Assembly (NCBI GenBank): GCA_003427395.1
Contig: BFEA01000011.1
Span: 5,555,370-5,592,335, forward strand
DNA length: 36,966 bases
Reading direction: 5' to 3'
DNA from: Chara braunii
Lineage: Eukaryota > Streptophyta > Charophyceae > Charales > Characeae
Positions 10,063-20,207 of this stretch are shown here, one piece after another. The notes under the pieces are model-generated. The model had not been told where the DNA came from, made no database searches, and saw nothing but the letters and a program-made list of their open reading frames with translations. Both the position numbers and the translations under genes were made by a program. The stretch's first letter is position 1, and every line of letters begins with the position of its first letter.

Positions 10063-13000
10063 GTAAGTACCACGACTACCACGTGTATATTACCTCTCGC
10101 CGCCTCCATTACCCAGAGCAATATGCCATTGCGAATTGAGTCCTGTACCTCGTATGGTCGAGCTGTCCTTGCCATCCCAAAGATGAAAGGGCGCTCACCT
10201 CCCTCTCTTCGTTTCACCTCCCTCTCTTCGTTTGACTGTGCCCTGCTTCCCGGTATCCTCTATGGCATGTGTCGGGGAAAGCGATCGAAACGCTTCGACA
10301 AAATCACTTTTTAGGGCGCACTCATATTCCAACGCACTTATGGTAAGATACATTTGTAAGATATTCCTCTTAGCCATATTGTGAGCAGATCTATGAACAG
10401 AATGTTGATCCTTTGGTGATGGTGATGTGGCTGTGTAGGTGGTGATGGTGATGTGGCTGTGTAGGTGTGCTTGCCATCTTGCCTTCGAACTGAAGCCGTC
10501 CTGGTGGAAAGTCTTTCACCATCTCTGAGTTTTCCGAGTTGCTATCTCTTAGGTTCTCCGAGTTATTCACACTTCCATCGTTTTTAAAACCCTTGGCTCA
10601 GGTCGGCCTGTGGAGTGTGGTATCCGTTTCCTGTGCAATTGATAGCTGGTTTTCGTGTGTTTTAGCTGGTTTTCGTGTGCTTCGAGGCAATTTGTATTTT
10701 TATCACGTTGGAATTCGAGCATTGTCGTGTGCTCGTGGTGACGAGGCGATGCCCATTTCGGTTTGGGACTTGAGGGGCAGCGTCGCATGGAGTATTTGCC
10801 CACTGCTCCAGGCGTTGAATTGTTGATATTCGATTCCCTCTTGTTGTGTCGGTGTCTCCAACGACTTCCTGCTTTTTTTTTGAGCGTTTTCATGTCAGTG
10901 GCAGTGTCAAATAATGGAATACACGAGGTGCTGTTCACCGCCTGACTTGTGTTTTCCGGGGAACGAGTATCGTTTGGTGGATTGTCGGGTTGTTGCAGGT
11001 GAGGATTCGGACACTGACACCGAGGAGTCTGACGTAAGTGGCTCGGATGAGGAGGACACGTCATGGATTTCATGGTTTTGCGGACTGAAGGGGAACGAGT
11101 TCTTCTGCGAGGTAGATGATGAGTACATTCAGGACGATTTCAACCTCAGTGGACTCAGCAGCCAGGTTCCCTATTACGATTATGCGCTCGATCTCATTCT
11201 GGATGTCGAGTCCCCGAACGGTAAAGTCAACGACCTCTCCCTTCCCCTCTTGCGACGGCTCTCGATCAACGCTTGTACGTCTAGATGCACGTGTTGTCTG
11301 CCACGGAATCTTGATGTGGGCTCATCTTTCTCTTTTTTCCTCTTTGCAACGATTCTCGATCAGAGGTTTTACGTCTAGAGTCGTGTGCTGTCTGCTGCCT
11401 TATCGTGATGTTGGCTCATCGCCTTTTTTTGGTCTGCTTTTGATGCTGTTTTTCTCTCCAGATTTCCCACAGATAAAGAACGCCGGATGTTGATTGGTTT
11501 TGGTGGTCGTTTATCTATATTCGGCTTTGGCTCCAGTTGAATCTGGCCTTCCCTGCTCCTCTCTCCTCCCCCCAATCGATCCTTCTCGCTTTTCGTCGGC
11601 TGCCTTTGCACTACCCATGTCTGCTTCCTACTTAAATCTGGCTGCCTGTGAAAAACTTCGTGACTGAATCGATTTTCCCCCAGCCAATAGAATGTGGTTA
11701 CTCGGATGCTGCGCTCGGGTTCCGTATGTAGTGAGGGGTAAATCATTGTGAGAGGCTACAAATGGGGACTCCGTCTTTTCCTTGTCTTTTTTCCCATTCT
11801 TGCGCGCCATTTTACCTGAGGCGGGGTTTGTAGGTATGCTATGATGAGAGCTTGCAATTGCATCGGTAGGACAGCGGGTGGGTTAGGCGATATACTGCCT
11901 GTACGTGCGGTATTCTTTCGCGCCATTTTACCTGAGGCGGGGTTTGTAGGTATGCTATGATGAGACTTGAGATTGCATCGGTAGGACAGCGGGTGGGTTA
12001 GGCGATATACTGCCTGCACGTGCGGTATGGGAAACGCTATTTTCATTAAGTTACGCGCTCAGAGACCTGTGTCGACGTTTGTGCGGAGTTGGTCTATTAT
12101 TCACGCTGGCTTGTGTCGCTTTTGACGGGCGATTCCAGCCCTGCTGCCCTGCTGCTGTGCTTGTGCCGGAGCGCCTGGCTGTACGTGTTTCTACTGTATC
12201 CTTCACTGCTTCGCGGAATTCATTGTACAATGTCGTCTACTCTCCAGAGAAAGATTGTAAACCTTTTTTCCAAACACGATTTCATAGTATTAACACCAGG
12301 AAAAGCGAGGCTACACGATTTCATAGGACTAAGACCAGGAAAATGAAGGTCGCACGATTTCTTAGTACTAACACTGGGAGAAGGGAGGTTCTACAGCGGT
12401 GGACGGACTGCTGTTTTTTTTTTCATAACCTCCTTTTCATCGTAATGGCACCGCGCTATAGCTTTTCGCTCTGCTGTTAGTTTTCTTCCAATGTTCTTTC
12501 CCACGGCAATGGTGCCGCGCGATGGCTATTTGCTTTGTTGTGTGCCGTAGAGTAAAAAATTCACTCCCTGTCGACTTCTCTCGATGGCTGGTGACGGAAG
12601 CGTCAGATTTGTGGAAAATGGAACATGTCTTTTCTTCGCCTGTGGGCTTTGGGTTCCTTGAGAGAACTTGACTGCACCTTGCTCTTGTGTATGTACGGCT
12701 TTTCCCGGTGAAATAGATCTCTGGGTTCGGCACGTGTGATCTTCTTCAGCACGCCTCTTCTGCCCGTCTCCGCCAACTTTCGTAATGGCTTTTGTGATTA
12801 TATTCTCCTCTCGTGATGCCTGCGCGAGCATTGTCCGCGTCTGTGTGCACGGCCTCGGTCCTTTTCCCTCTCCGCCTTCGCTGAATCCCTTGGCACATCT
12901 TTTCCAACAACTCTGGCCAATAGAATAGAATAAAACATCTGAAACAAAGCACAGATGATGTACCAGTACTATTCGTTCCTTCTTGGAGGCAACTGTCCAG

Positions 13001-13416
13001 CACCGTCATCAAGCACGTATCAAAGCCATCATACCCAGTAATCGTTGGGCAATCGAAACTTGTTGGGAAATTTGTTCGAGGAACAAACAAATAATCTCTC
13101 CAGCACAGTCATCAAGCACATGTCAAAGCCATCATACCCAGTATCGTCGGACAATGCGAAGCTTGTTATCAAGAGATGAAATGAAAGAAAGTAATCTGTT
13201 CCAGCTGAACCGTCAAGAATGATCAGCATGGTTAGAGCGGTTGATCATTTTGTTTGTGTGCTTGCATGTCTGTGTGTGTGTGTTAGAGAGAGAGAGAGAG
13301 AGAGGTCTGGGCACAGTGCTAATGACAATCTCGTTGCTTTTACTTTTCTTTTCTGAAATGGAATGTTCGTGTCTGCAGAATCTCGTTGCCATTTTTTTTC
13401 TGATATGTGTGTGTGT

Positions 13417-13467
<51 letters not shown>

Positions 13468-16026
13468 CTGGACGTGGGAACACAGCGCTAATGGAAATCT
13501 CGTTTTTTTGGTTCATGAAATGGAATGTTAATGTCTGCAGATGATATGCTGACGGACGAACAGCATGAGATGGTGGAGTCTGCTGCTGAGATGCTGTATG
13601 GTCTAATCCATGTCAGATATATCCTGACCAGCCGGGGTATGAGTGCCATGGTACGTGCACTACTTTTGAAACTCTTCCACTGCTCAGTTGTCCTTATTCA
13701 GAGTTTTCCAGCTAATGTCATTTTGGCTTGCGCAGGCACTGCGTTATATTGTCTCGGATCCCGTACCTCTGGAAATGAGCCTTGGCGCTAGACTGAAACC
13801 ACACGGTTGAGCAGCATCGGCTGCGAACCGTCCCCGCACTGAGTTTTTTGTTGGCATCTGCTTTGGTAATCGGGCTTTGCAAAAAGCACGATTGGATTTG
13901 ACGGCCAGTGCAATCTTATGCCCCGTCTTCCGCTCTGGTAGTTGTCTTTCCCTTCCCTCCGTGAATTACTCCCTCACTTCCCACATCCAAACTTGGTCGT
14001 GGTATGGTTCGAGCGCTGGGGGAAAAGAGAACACAGCCTCTCCCGTAGGACTGTCTGCAGACCATTGCAATGAAGAGCTCTCGACTGTCTCGTGAAAAAC
14101 CGAAGATTTATGATTATAATTTGTTAAGTGTTCGTATTTTGTTTGTTTCATCATTTGTTTCATTTCTTAGTGCCTGCCAACTTTCTCTATCCCAGCTGCA
14201 ATTTTTGGTTTTGGGGTTAGTTTTTCTTCGAGCTAATGGAGGTTCTCTTTGAGTATGCAAAGGTGTGTGCTTCTGAGTTCTTTCTGTGCACAAGTTTATA
14301 TCAACCCGCGGTCTGTGTGGTTAGTGTCAGCCCGAAAGTGAAAAGAAAGACGTGCGTATCGTGTTCTTGTTTCTGTTGCACCAGTTTTGATAGACGTTTT
14401 GTTGTTTCTCGCAGTTGGACAAGTTCAAGAATGTCGACTTCGGGAGGTGTCCACGAGTTTTCTGCTCTGGACAGCCTTGCCTGCCGATGGGCCAGTCTGA
14501 CATCCCGCGGCAGAGCACGGTGAAGATCTACTGTCCAAAGTGTGAAGATATTTTCTACCCAAGGTCGAAGTACCAAGGCAGTATCCTCATCATATTCGCT
14601 ACGCGGGTTGTGATGCGTGGTTATTGATTATGCGGGTTAGTCTTCTTTCTTTTCTGGGTGCACAGTGCTCACTCTTTTCTGTTGCTGAGTGTGTGGAGGA
14701 TGTCTTAAAATGTGTGTTGTCTGTTCTAATGCACACTCCCCTGGGTTGCATGAACATGGGGCCCAATTTGATCCCATTTGATCAATGCGCAGATGAACAT
14801 GGGGCCCAATTTGATCAATGCGCAAATGCTCTGGGTCTCTCCCTAACTGTGGGCATTGAAAATTCTATGCCTTGCCATGGGTTGTCATATTTCATTTGGC
14901 GTTTCCTTTCCAGTATCATGTGCTGGCTGATAGACTGTACAATGGTAGCTCCGAAGTTGGGTTTACAGTTTTGGGATTCGTCTTTTGCATGTAAGGTGCA
15001 CAAGCTCATGGGGAAGACACTTCTTCTCGTTCTCCTCCTATCCTTTTCCTCCCTGTCTTTCTTTGCCTCCGCTTCCTCGTTTGTCTTGATACGTAGGGTG
15101 TGTACTGATTTGGGGTCCTCTACGGCTCGTCCATCTTTTTGTGAGACTGATCTTGCTCCCCCCGTTATTAAACCATTCTAGCCTGAATCGGACTCCCCCC
15201 CTTATTACACCATTCTAGCCTGAATCGGACTAAGTACTTCATGATCTGTAAAAGATTTAAAGACGTGAGTTGCGTTGTCTAGAACACGGTCTGGTCCGAC
15301 ATTGAGTATTTGATTGGAAGCTAGATCGTGTTGATTGTTCGAGACATCACTCAGTGCCGGAACAGAACGGTTTTAGGCCATTGCTTTGCCCAGTGACTTC
15401 GAACTAAAAACCTGCAGAAGAGGTATTATCGTCAGATTGACCGGCCTCAGGTTTTTTGGAGTTATTTTACTCAATCTGACACCTTTCAGGATTCGAGCTC
15501 GTGTCTGTCTGTGACAGCTCGTAGGTCCGCCATTCAGGCTTGGTAGTTAATCAGTAACTACTGAGTAATTACCGAACCCTGAACGGTGGACCAATGACCT
15601 GCTCATAGACAGACGTGATGGTATCAGATGAGTGAAAAAACTCCGGAAGACCTGGGGCTGGCCAGTCTGATGCAGATAACTCAAGGTTGATGCCCTTTCT
15701 GAGGATTGAAAAAATTGCTAGCTCGCAGGTAATTACCGCTCCCCATTGGTATTATTGTGGTGTTGGGACGAAGGTATCATCGGTGGCATTCAGTTGGGGA
15801 TTTTGGACAGCATGGCAATTTTGCGCATGCTCAGATAAAATATCGTTAGCCTCTGGGTTGTGCTGCACTTTTCTTTTGGTCTCTGGGTGGTGTGCTTGTT
15901 TCTGTGCGTGCTTTTTGTTTTCATTTGCTGCAGGCCGTGTGTGTATTGTTGGGGGGACCCACAACAACCGTCCAGAGAAATGTTGTGATGGCCTCGAAAA
16001 AATGCTGCCCCATGTGTGCATGAAGA

Positions 16027-16068
<42 letters not shown>

Positions 16069-16343
16069 CTGTTTGGACCTGTTCTTGCATACTGTGCGTG
16101 ATTTCAAATTGGATGATGGGGTGGTGATGGTGATGGTCTGCGGGTCTGTATCCACAGAATTACTTTATGGTTCTGTGCTTTCCTTGACTTGAGAAATCCA
16201 ATGCAGATATCGATGGGGCGTACTTTGGAACAACGTTTCCACACTTGTTTATGATGACCTATCCGTACATCAAGCCTCCCAAACCTGCCCAGAGTTACGT
16301 TCCACGGATATTTGGTTTCAAACTGCACAAGAGTGCAAAGTAG
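9762..16343 (+). CDS. CKB: Protein kinase CK2 regulatory subunit beta, five coding exons, 311 aa, intact
   Basis: The coding sequence joins 9762-10062, 10999-11220, 13541-13650, 14415-14580 and 16207-16343, giving 936 nt including the TAG stop. CK2 beta dimerises through a zinc finger and docks two catalytic alpha subunits to form the CK2 Ser/Thr kinase holoenzyme in nucleus and cytosol. The conserved core runs from SWISWFC (residue 122) through [26 protein letters not shown] and GRCPRV to FGFKLHK. The zinc ligands are C223, C228, C251 and C254, with the family spacing CX4C-X22-CX2C. The N-terminal extension of about 100 residues, Gly- and Ser-rich, is longer than in animal CK2 beta, as in plants. 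Its start M-Y-K-E-S-G resembles the M-Y-[RK]-E/D-R-G start known from plant homologues, and this decided the choice of ATG. An acidic Ser-Asp-Glu stretch (102-121) precedes the core. Every intron is GT..AG and the phases agree, so no frameshift is seen. Expression cannot be judged from sequence. Identity is near certain; the N-terminus is slightly less so. Confidence 0.96.
10063..10998 (+). other. CK2 beta intron 1 (936 bp)
   Basis: GT..AG intron. It contains a 19-bp tandem duplication (10195-10232, unit tcacctccctctcttcgtt) and a perfect 26-bp tandem duplication (10415-10466, unit beginning ggtgatggtgatgtggc). No conserved coding sequence was seen in it. Confidence 0.9.
10999..11220 (+). CDS. 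CKB: CK2 beta exon 2 (residues 101-174)
   Basis: The acceptor is gttgcag|gtgagg; the first two bases complete a Gly codon begun in exon 1. The exon encodes the acidic Ser/Thr/Glu/Asp stretch, then [38 protein letters not shown] and DLILDVES. These are the most conserved part of the N-terminal alpha-helical domain of CK2 beta. The donor is AACG|gtaaag (phase 1). The exon itself begins with gtgagg, which resembles a donor site, but this is unlikely to matter because it sits directly on the acceptor. Confidence 0.96.
11803..12033 (+). repeat. 116-bp tandem duplication in intron 2
   Basis: Units start at 11803 and 11919 with cgcgccattttacctgaggc and end with gcctgtacgtgcggtat or gcctgcacgtgcggtat. 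They are nearly identical, with a few substitutions and a small indel (gagagcttgca against gagacttgaga). Confidence 0.95.
12275..12391 (+). repeat. Three-copy 39-bp tandem repeat in intron 2
   Basis: Units begin cacgatttcatagtatta (12275), cacgatttcataggacta (12314) and cacgatttcttagtacta (12353). The exact 39-bp spacing keeps one frame open through them. Confidence 0.9.
13271..13302 (+). repeat. (TG)n(AG)n microsatellite in intron 2
   Basis: A short TG run, then ttagag and about 10 AG units. It is part of copy 1 of the duplicated acceptor block. Confidence 0.9.
13406..13465 (+). repeat. (TG)n(GA)n microsatellite in intron 2
   Basis: A TG run of about six units, then a GA run interrupted by one gaaag. 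It is part of copy 2, 75 bp before CK2 beta exon 3. Confidence 0.95.
13541..13650 (+). CDS. CKB: CK2 beta exon 3 (residues 175-211)
   Basis: The acceptor is atgtctgcag|atgatatg; the split codon gives Asp. The exon encodes the [20 protein letters not shown] and [12 protein letters not shown] helices and ends on a complete codon at ATG|gtacgt (phase 0). The roughly 140 bp upstream of this acceptor, including the ctgcag itself, is a second copy of a block ending at a decoy acceptor at 13378, described separately. Confidence 0.96.
13651..14414 (+). other. CK2 beta intron 3 (764 bp)
   Basis: GT..AG intron with gtacgt donor and ttctcgcag acceptor. Its second half is T-rich on the sense strand. No repeat or coding segment was recognised. 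Confidence 0.9.
14415..14580 (+). CDS. CKB: CK2 beta exon 4, zinc-finger exon (residues 212-266)
   Basis: The acceptor is ttctcgcag|ttggac. The exon carries all four zinc ligands: GRCPRVFC (C223, C228) and YCPKC (C251, C254), with [13 protein letters not shown] between them. This finger forms the beta-beta dimer interface in known CK2 structures. The donor is GGCA|gtatcc, phase 1 and a weaker consensus than the other introns, but the split codon AAT (Asn) in the next exon restores the conserved YQGNIDGAYFG. Confidence 0.97.
15432..15670 (+). repeat. 239-bp imperfect inverted repeat (fold-back) in intron 4
   Basis: The left arm (15432-15556) and right arm (15559-15670) are reverse complements over nearly their whole length. 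Examples are tcagattgaccggcc against ggctggccagtctga, tcaggttttttggag against ctccggaagacctggg, and ggtagttaatcagta against tactgagtaattacc at the centre. About three quarters of positions pair by eye, with an indel near the middle of the arms. Only two bases separate the arms. The structure resembles a hairpin-type MITE, and the CK2 beta pre-mRNA would carry it as a long stem. Confidence 0.8.
16030..16066 (+). repeat. (GA)n microsatellite in intron 4
   Basis: About 18 AG units, 141 bp before CK2 beta exon 5. Confidence 0.95.
16207..16343 (+). CDS. CKB: CK2 beta exon 5 (residues 267-311) and stop
   Basis: The acceptor is ccaatgcag|atatcg. The exon encodes [15 protein letters not shown], then [12 protein letters not shown] and the C-terminal [16 protein letters not shown], followed by TAG at 16341-16343. 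This segment includes the region that contacts the catalytic subunit in solved CK2 holoenzymes. Most plant proteins end close to KLHKP; here there is S-A-K instead. TYPYIK replaces the usual TYGHLK, a mild lineage-specific substitution. Confidence 0.96.
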
Positions 16344-16496
16344 GCAGAGTTTAGGTGTCATTGTGTGGGATAAGTTCTGTGATGTATCAGTGGAGTGCTC
16401 TACTGAGTGAGAAACGGGGAGGAGGAAGAACAGGCACAGAAGCAGTGGGGAGCATGGAGATAAGGGAAGAGAAGAGGTCGTGTGCATGGGGAGTTG

Positions 16497-16530
16497 GAGA
16501 GAGAGAGGGGGGGGAGAGAGAGAGAGAGAG
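16497..16530 (+). repeat. GA-rich microsatellite in the 3' flank
   Basis: gagaga, then a run of G, then about 10 AG units. It lies about 155 bp after the CK2 beta stop codon, within the probable 3' untranslated region. Confidence 0.9.
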
Positions 16531-17229
16531 GGTTTCTTTGCCTATGAGGATTGCACTGCTATGTGAAGTCCCTACCCAATCTGCTGTGAATATCACACCA
16601 GCGTTACATGAGATTTTAGGTTGTTGTGTAAGGTTGTTGAGATGGTGAGAGTGATTATTGCTTACCTTTTGGCAGAAGTCGCGATGCGGATGGAGTTTAG
16701 TCTCTCAGGGCTCGGAGGTATAATTGTAATTCACCGGAGGGGGCTGGGTGTTCTTGGGTTCAGGGAGGGGGGACTTCGCATACCGAGGTGAGCATTACCC
16801 TCGGATGAAAGTCCTTGGAAGCTTGTCCTTTGGGGGAAAGAAAGTCCTGGCCTTGCATTATTCCGTCCAGGTGGAGATCCGTACTTTCCTCTATCTGCCC
16901 TCTATGCTGTGCAGGTCGAGTTTTGTTTGGAGTTATTTGACTGATTTCCAGTGACCGGCAAGCCCTCCTTAGTCGTGCACTATGGATGGACAGTTCGAAT
17001 GGCAGCTGAGTGCTTTAATACCTCCTTCCATTTACACATAGGCCTAGCGATGGCTGTGTGATATGACAGGGGTTTTGGCCTTTTTGCCAAATTCGGGTAC
17101 AGTATACTGACCTGTTCCTCTGTTGGATGTCTCCCCTGCTTGCCTGGAGCGTGAGCATGGGCGGAAGTTTGGTAGTTTTGTGTGCCGAGCCAGGTCTTTA
17201 TTGGTTTTCTAGTTTTCTTTTTGCAACGT

Positions 17230-17385
17230 GGTCTCAATTCTTGCCGATCTTCCTTTCTCCTGTACTATCTTTCCCCATCCTTTCCCCCTCTTCTTTGTCC
17301 CTCTCCACGCCGCCCCCCTCCTCCTCCCCTCTTCCCCCCCCTTCTCCCCCTCCCCCCCCTCTTGCCTCCCTGCCCCACCTTGAGG
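17230..17385 (+). repeat. Long polypyrimidine tract
   Basis: About 155 bases of almost only C and T on plus (runs such as ccccctcctcctcccctctt and cccccccttctccccctccc). Its position in an otherwise T/G-rich flank is distinctive. Such tracts can adopt triplex (H-DNA) structure under supercoiling. Confidence 0.85.
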
Positions 17386-18628
17386 TGATCATGAACGAGC
17401 AGTTGATCTGTGGGCTTTTGTCCAAGAGATGGTGTCGTTTGGTTGCGGTAAAGTTTATGAGGTGTGAAGTGGTGGATCAGATTGGTGAATGTGAGGATGT
17501 TTGGTAGCGATTTGTGATTTGGTTCAGGAGCTCTATTCATTTGTAAAGTCTTGGTAAGTGATTTCCGCATAGTACATGTATGCAAAGAGAGTAAAAGAGA
17601 TCTGGACTTTGATGAAAGGAGCTGAAAGTAATGCTGTAATTCGGTAACTGTCGACTTGATGGGTGCGACGCTGGTGCACAAGAGCGGATGGCATGTGAGC
17701 ATTCACAAGCATTACAGGCAGCCCATTTATCCCGTTGTACTCCGGGAATATTCTACATAGAAATAGCGAATTCTGTTTTGCCCACAGTCTTCTTTTGCTT
17801 CTGCTCTGTGTATTTCCTGCTTTTATGTGTCAAGTTTGTGTCACAGATCTCTGTGTTCCATGTGCTAGCAGTAAAGAGGTACTTGCCAGCTGTTGCAATA
17901 CAGGCCAAGCCTGCATTCCTGACATATGGTGTGTCCCGTCTTCCGGAAGAGTGTATTCTGGGTCGTTGGGGGAGGTTTGTCGTGTACCCCTCGCAATTGG
18001 TGAGCAATGGCATTCGTGTGGATATGCTGTCGTTAGGGTTTGAATGACACTTCTCACACGGGTCTTTTCAAGGTTGGAAATACCTGCTGGTCGGTTTGGA
18101 TTAAGCTGGGTTCTGAAGTGCCTACTGCGGGGCCTAGCTGCTGAAGCTTGGAGTAGGGTAGAGGCTTGAAGGCAGTCGTTGTTGCGGGGGCTTGTTGTGT
18201 TTTGGGTTTCTTTTATTCTCTATAATCCGGGGAGGTCGGGGTTGGGTGCCATGGTTGGCTGGATTTTCTTATTTTCCATTGGATCATAAAGGTATGTGTG
18301 CTGCAACGTCATGCACACAAATCTATTGGAGTGCATTAATTGTGACTTTTGGCTATGCTGGTTCAGCACTGGATCTTTACTGGTCTAATATGTCCATTTG
18401 ACGGTCTCCCTATGTTCCATTATTATGTTCCCGGCAGCTGCTAAACGGTTAAGAGTTAAGTGTCCTGTTTTGAATGGGGAACCTTGGTGGATTGGTTTAG
18501 TATATTCAGTAGAATTGGACTTACAGGGCAAGGCAGGGACGCATCCTTGGTTGTCAGTCGTGGAAGGTAACCTAGGTGCTTTACATGGTTGGTGCCACAG
18601 CTCTGCGGTGCGTAAGAGTTGGATGGAT

Positions 18629-18864
18629 GGGAGATGCATGGTTCTTTCTTCATGAGCGGAAGGAGAATGCCGGTTTCCATTAGAGTCCGTAATGGTTGGA
18701 GAAAGACACCCAGTAGTAGGGGGAGGGTGATGTATGGTGGACGGACGGGAGATGCATGGTTCTTTCGTCATGAGCGGAAGGAGAATGCCGGTNTCCATTA
18801 GAGTCCGTAATGGTTGGAGAAAGACACCCAGTAGTAGGGGGAGGGTGATGTATGGTGGGCAAGG
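18629..18864 (+). repeat. 118-bp tandem duplication
   Basis: Units start at 18629 and 18747 with gggagatgcatggttcttt and are almost identical. The second contains the only undetermined base in the window (n at 18793). Confidence 0.97.
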
Positions 18865-20116
18865 GCGAATGGGTAGCGGAAATATGTAATGGATTCCCCT
18901 TTTCAGCTTTTTTGACCATCTGGTAGATTGATCCTGGAGGTCTGGGTGGTTGGTTGTGTACTTCATGCTGTTCTTGTAATACACTCGCTCGTTTTACTGT
19001 TGCTGTTTTTCTAGAAAACCTGATTTTGCTGTATGAGTCTGCTGACGTGAGTGAGATTGCCTTTAGCAATTACATGAAGCGAAGCATTGAGAAGCGATTT
19101 TTTGCTGTATGAATCTGCCAAACCTTAATACTTGACTTTTGGCTATTCCATTTGACTTTTGAACTATTGAATAATGGAATGACTGGTACGATGTGGCTTC
19201 TAGTGTGCGCGAGGTTTTAAGTCCGAGGGCGTCCTTTATACATCAGCGTGGTTAGGTGAGATAATGGTCTGTTGAAGGGTGTGTTATGTGGAAGTGGCCA
19301 TCGCTTCTTGGAACAGGCCGTCTCCTTATGGCTCTGCTCCTGTGCGAGGTCTTGTGGTTGGTGCAGGATTCAGATTCAGGTAGACCAATTTTTTTCTTCT
19401 TCTTCTTCTATGGTCGTACCCTACTGATATCTCTGAAGAAATGTCCGTACAAGAATACTCCCCTTTTATTCTACTTTGTAGAGATATTCTGTCTAGAGTG
19501 TGTTTGTGTTTGTGTTTGCTAGTGGAATTGTTTTGCATAAGGTTGCTTACCCTTTGTTTTCTTTTAGCTGTGATGAAGATGTAGACGGTCGGGGCTCTAC
19601 CAACTGACCGTGTGGATGGAGGGTGGGCACACTTTCCATGATAGGGTTTACTCCAAGGACGAGCAGTCCGTTGTTCCATGTGGCACAAAGCCGCACAAGT
19701 GATTGATGCACTTTATATTGCAGGATGGACGAATGAGGGGAGAGGCTTGTCCTTTATCTGTGCAGGGTGTTGTAATATGCTAATCTGATTTGTAAGGATG
19801 TGTTTTATGCGTGATCCTTGACATATTTGGAATTCATGTGCGATCACCAGTTCTGTCCGGCGTGTGATGTGGACACTGGGAACCTCCCTCCCTCCTTGTT
19901 TGTGTGTGTTTCGTATTGCAGAGCCTGGGGCTCTCAAAAAAGTCGCGAATGGTGCTCTGCTGGTGTGAGAGGCGGGAGATCTTGCTGTTTGTGGAAGATT
20001 GAGGCCTATTGGAGGCAGCAGCCATAGACGCATCCATGGTTCGATGGAGAGTCTTCTTCCGGAAGGGTGAGTGGAATTGCGAGGACGCTTGCTGACGATT
20101 ATGTTGATTGTTGGGG

Positions 20117-20207
20117 GAAGATATAATTTCGAAGATAATTTTAGGAAGATAGTTTTGGGAAGATAATCTTGAAAATAATTTTGGGAAGATTATCTTGAAG
20201 ATAATGT
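20117..20207 (+). repeat. Short degenerate tandem repeat of GAAGATAATTTTGG type
   Basis: About five units of 17-20 bp: gaagatataatttc, gaagataattttag, gaagatagttttgg, gaagataatcttgaaaataattttgg, gaagattatcttgaagataatg. Confidence 0.8.

Larger units (their letters stand above)
11221..13540 (+). other. CK2 beta intron 2 (2320 bp), repeat-rich
   Basis: GT..AG intron and the largest in the gene. From left to right it holds a 116-bp tandem duplication (11803-12033), a three-copy 39-bp repeat (12275-12391), a degenerate two-copy repeat of about 105 bp (12990-13165), and a duplicated block of TG/GA microsatellite plus splice acceptor (13271-13540). Short open frames inside it show no family resemblance. 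Confidence 0.9.
13271..13540 (+). repeat. Duplicated microsatellite and splice-acceptor block
   Basis: Copy 1 (13271-13378) and copy 2 (13406-13540) share the same order: (TG)n, (GA)n, ggtctgg, gctaatg, atctcgtt, gaaatggaatgtt and tgtctgcag. Copy 2 ends at the true acceptor of CK2 beta exon 3. Copy 1 ends at a look-alike acceptor at 13378. Copy 1 is about 30 bp shorter, mainly because of a shorter GA run. Confidence 0.85.
14581..16206 (+). other. CK2 beta intron 4 (1626 bp) with fold-back
   Basis: GT..AG intron. It contains a degenerate duplication around acatggggcccaatttgatc (14755-14826), a 35-bp-scale duplication around ttctagcctgaatcggact (about 15160-15231), a long inverted repeat (15432-15670) and a GA microsatellite (16030-16066). 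An open frame of 185 codons (14624-15181) lies inside but resembles nothing and is probably chance. Confidence 0.9.
16344..18600 (+). other. 3' flank of CK2 beta, no further gene recognised
   Basis: T/G-rich on plus, continuing the composition of the introns, so it probably includes the 3' untranslated region, whose end I cannot place. It includes a 150-bp polypyrimidine tract (17230-17385). Open frames up to 145 codons occur on both strands but show no known motif. Confidence 0.5.

Noticed and set aside
13241-13531. Arg-Glu repeat proteins encoded by GA microsatellites (also at 9521, 15687, 16355, 22554)
   Set aside because: Alternating R-E is simply the translation of (GA)n. No conserved flanking protein sequence supports translation, apart from the plastid fragments at 22554, which are pseudogenes.
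14624-15181. 185-codon open frame within CK2 beta intron 4
   Set aside because: It lies wholly in an intron with firm exon borders on both sides, contains a duplicated non-coding block, and has no known motif.
18793-18793. Ambiguous base n as a biological signal
   Set aside because: It lies in the second copy of a near-identical 118-bp duplication, so it is best read as an assembly or consensus uncertainty between copies.
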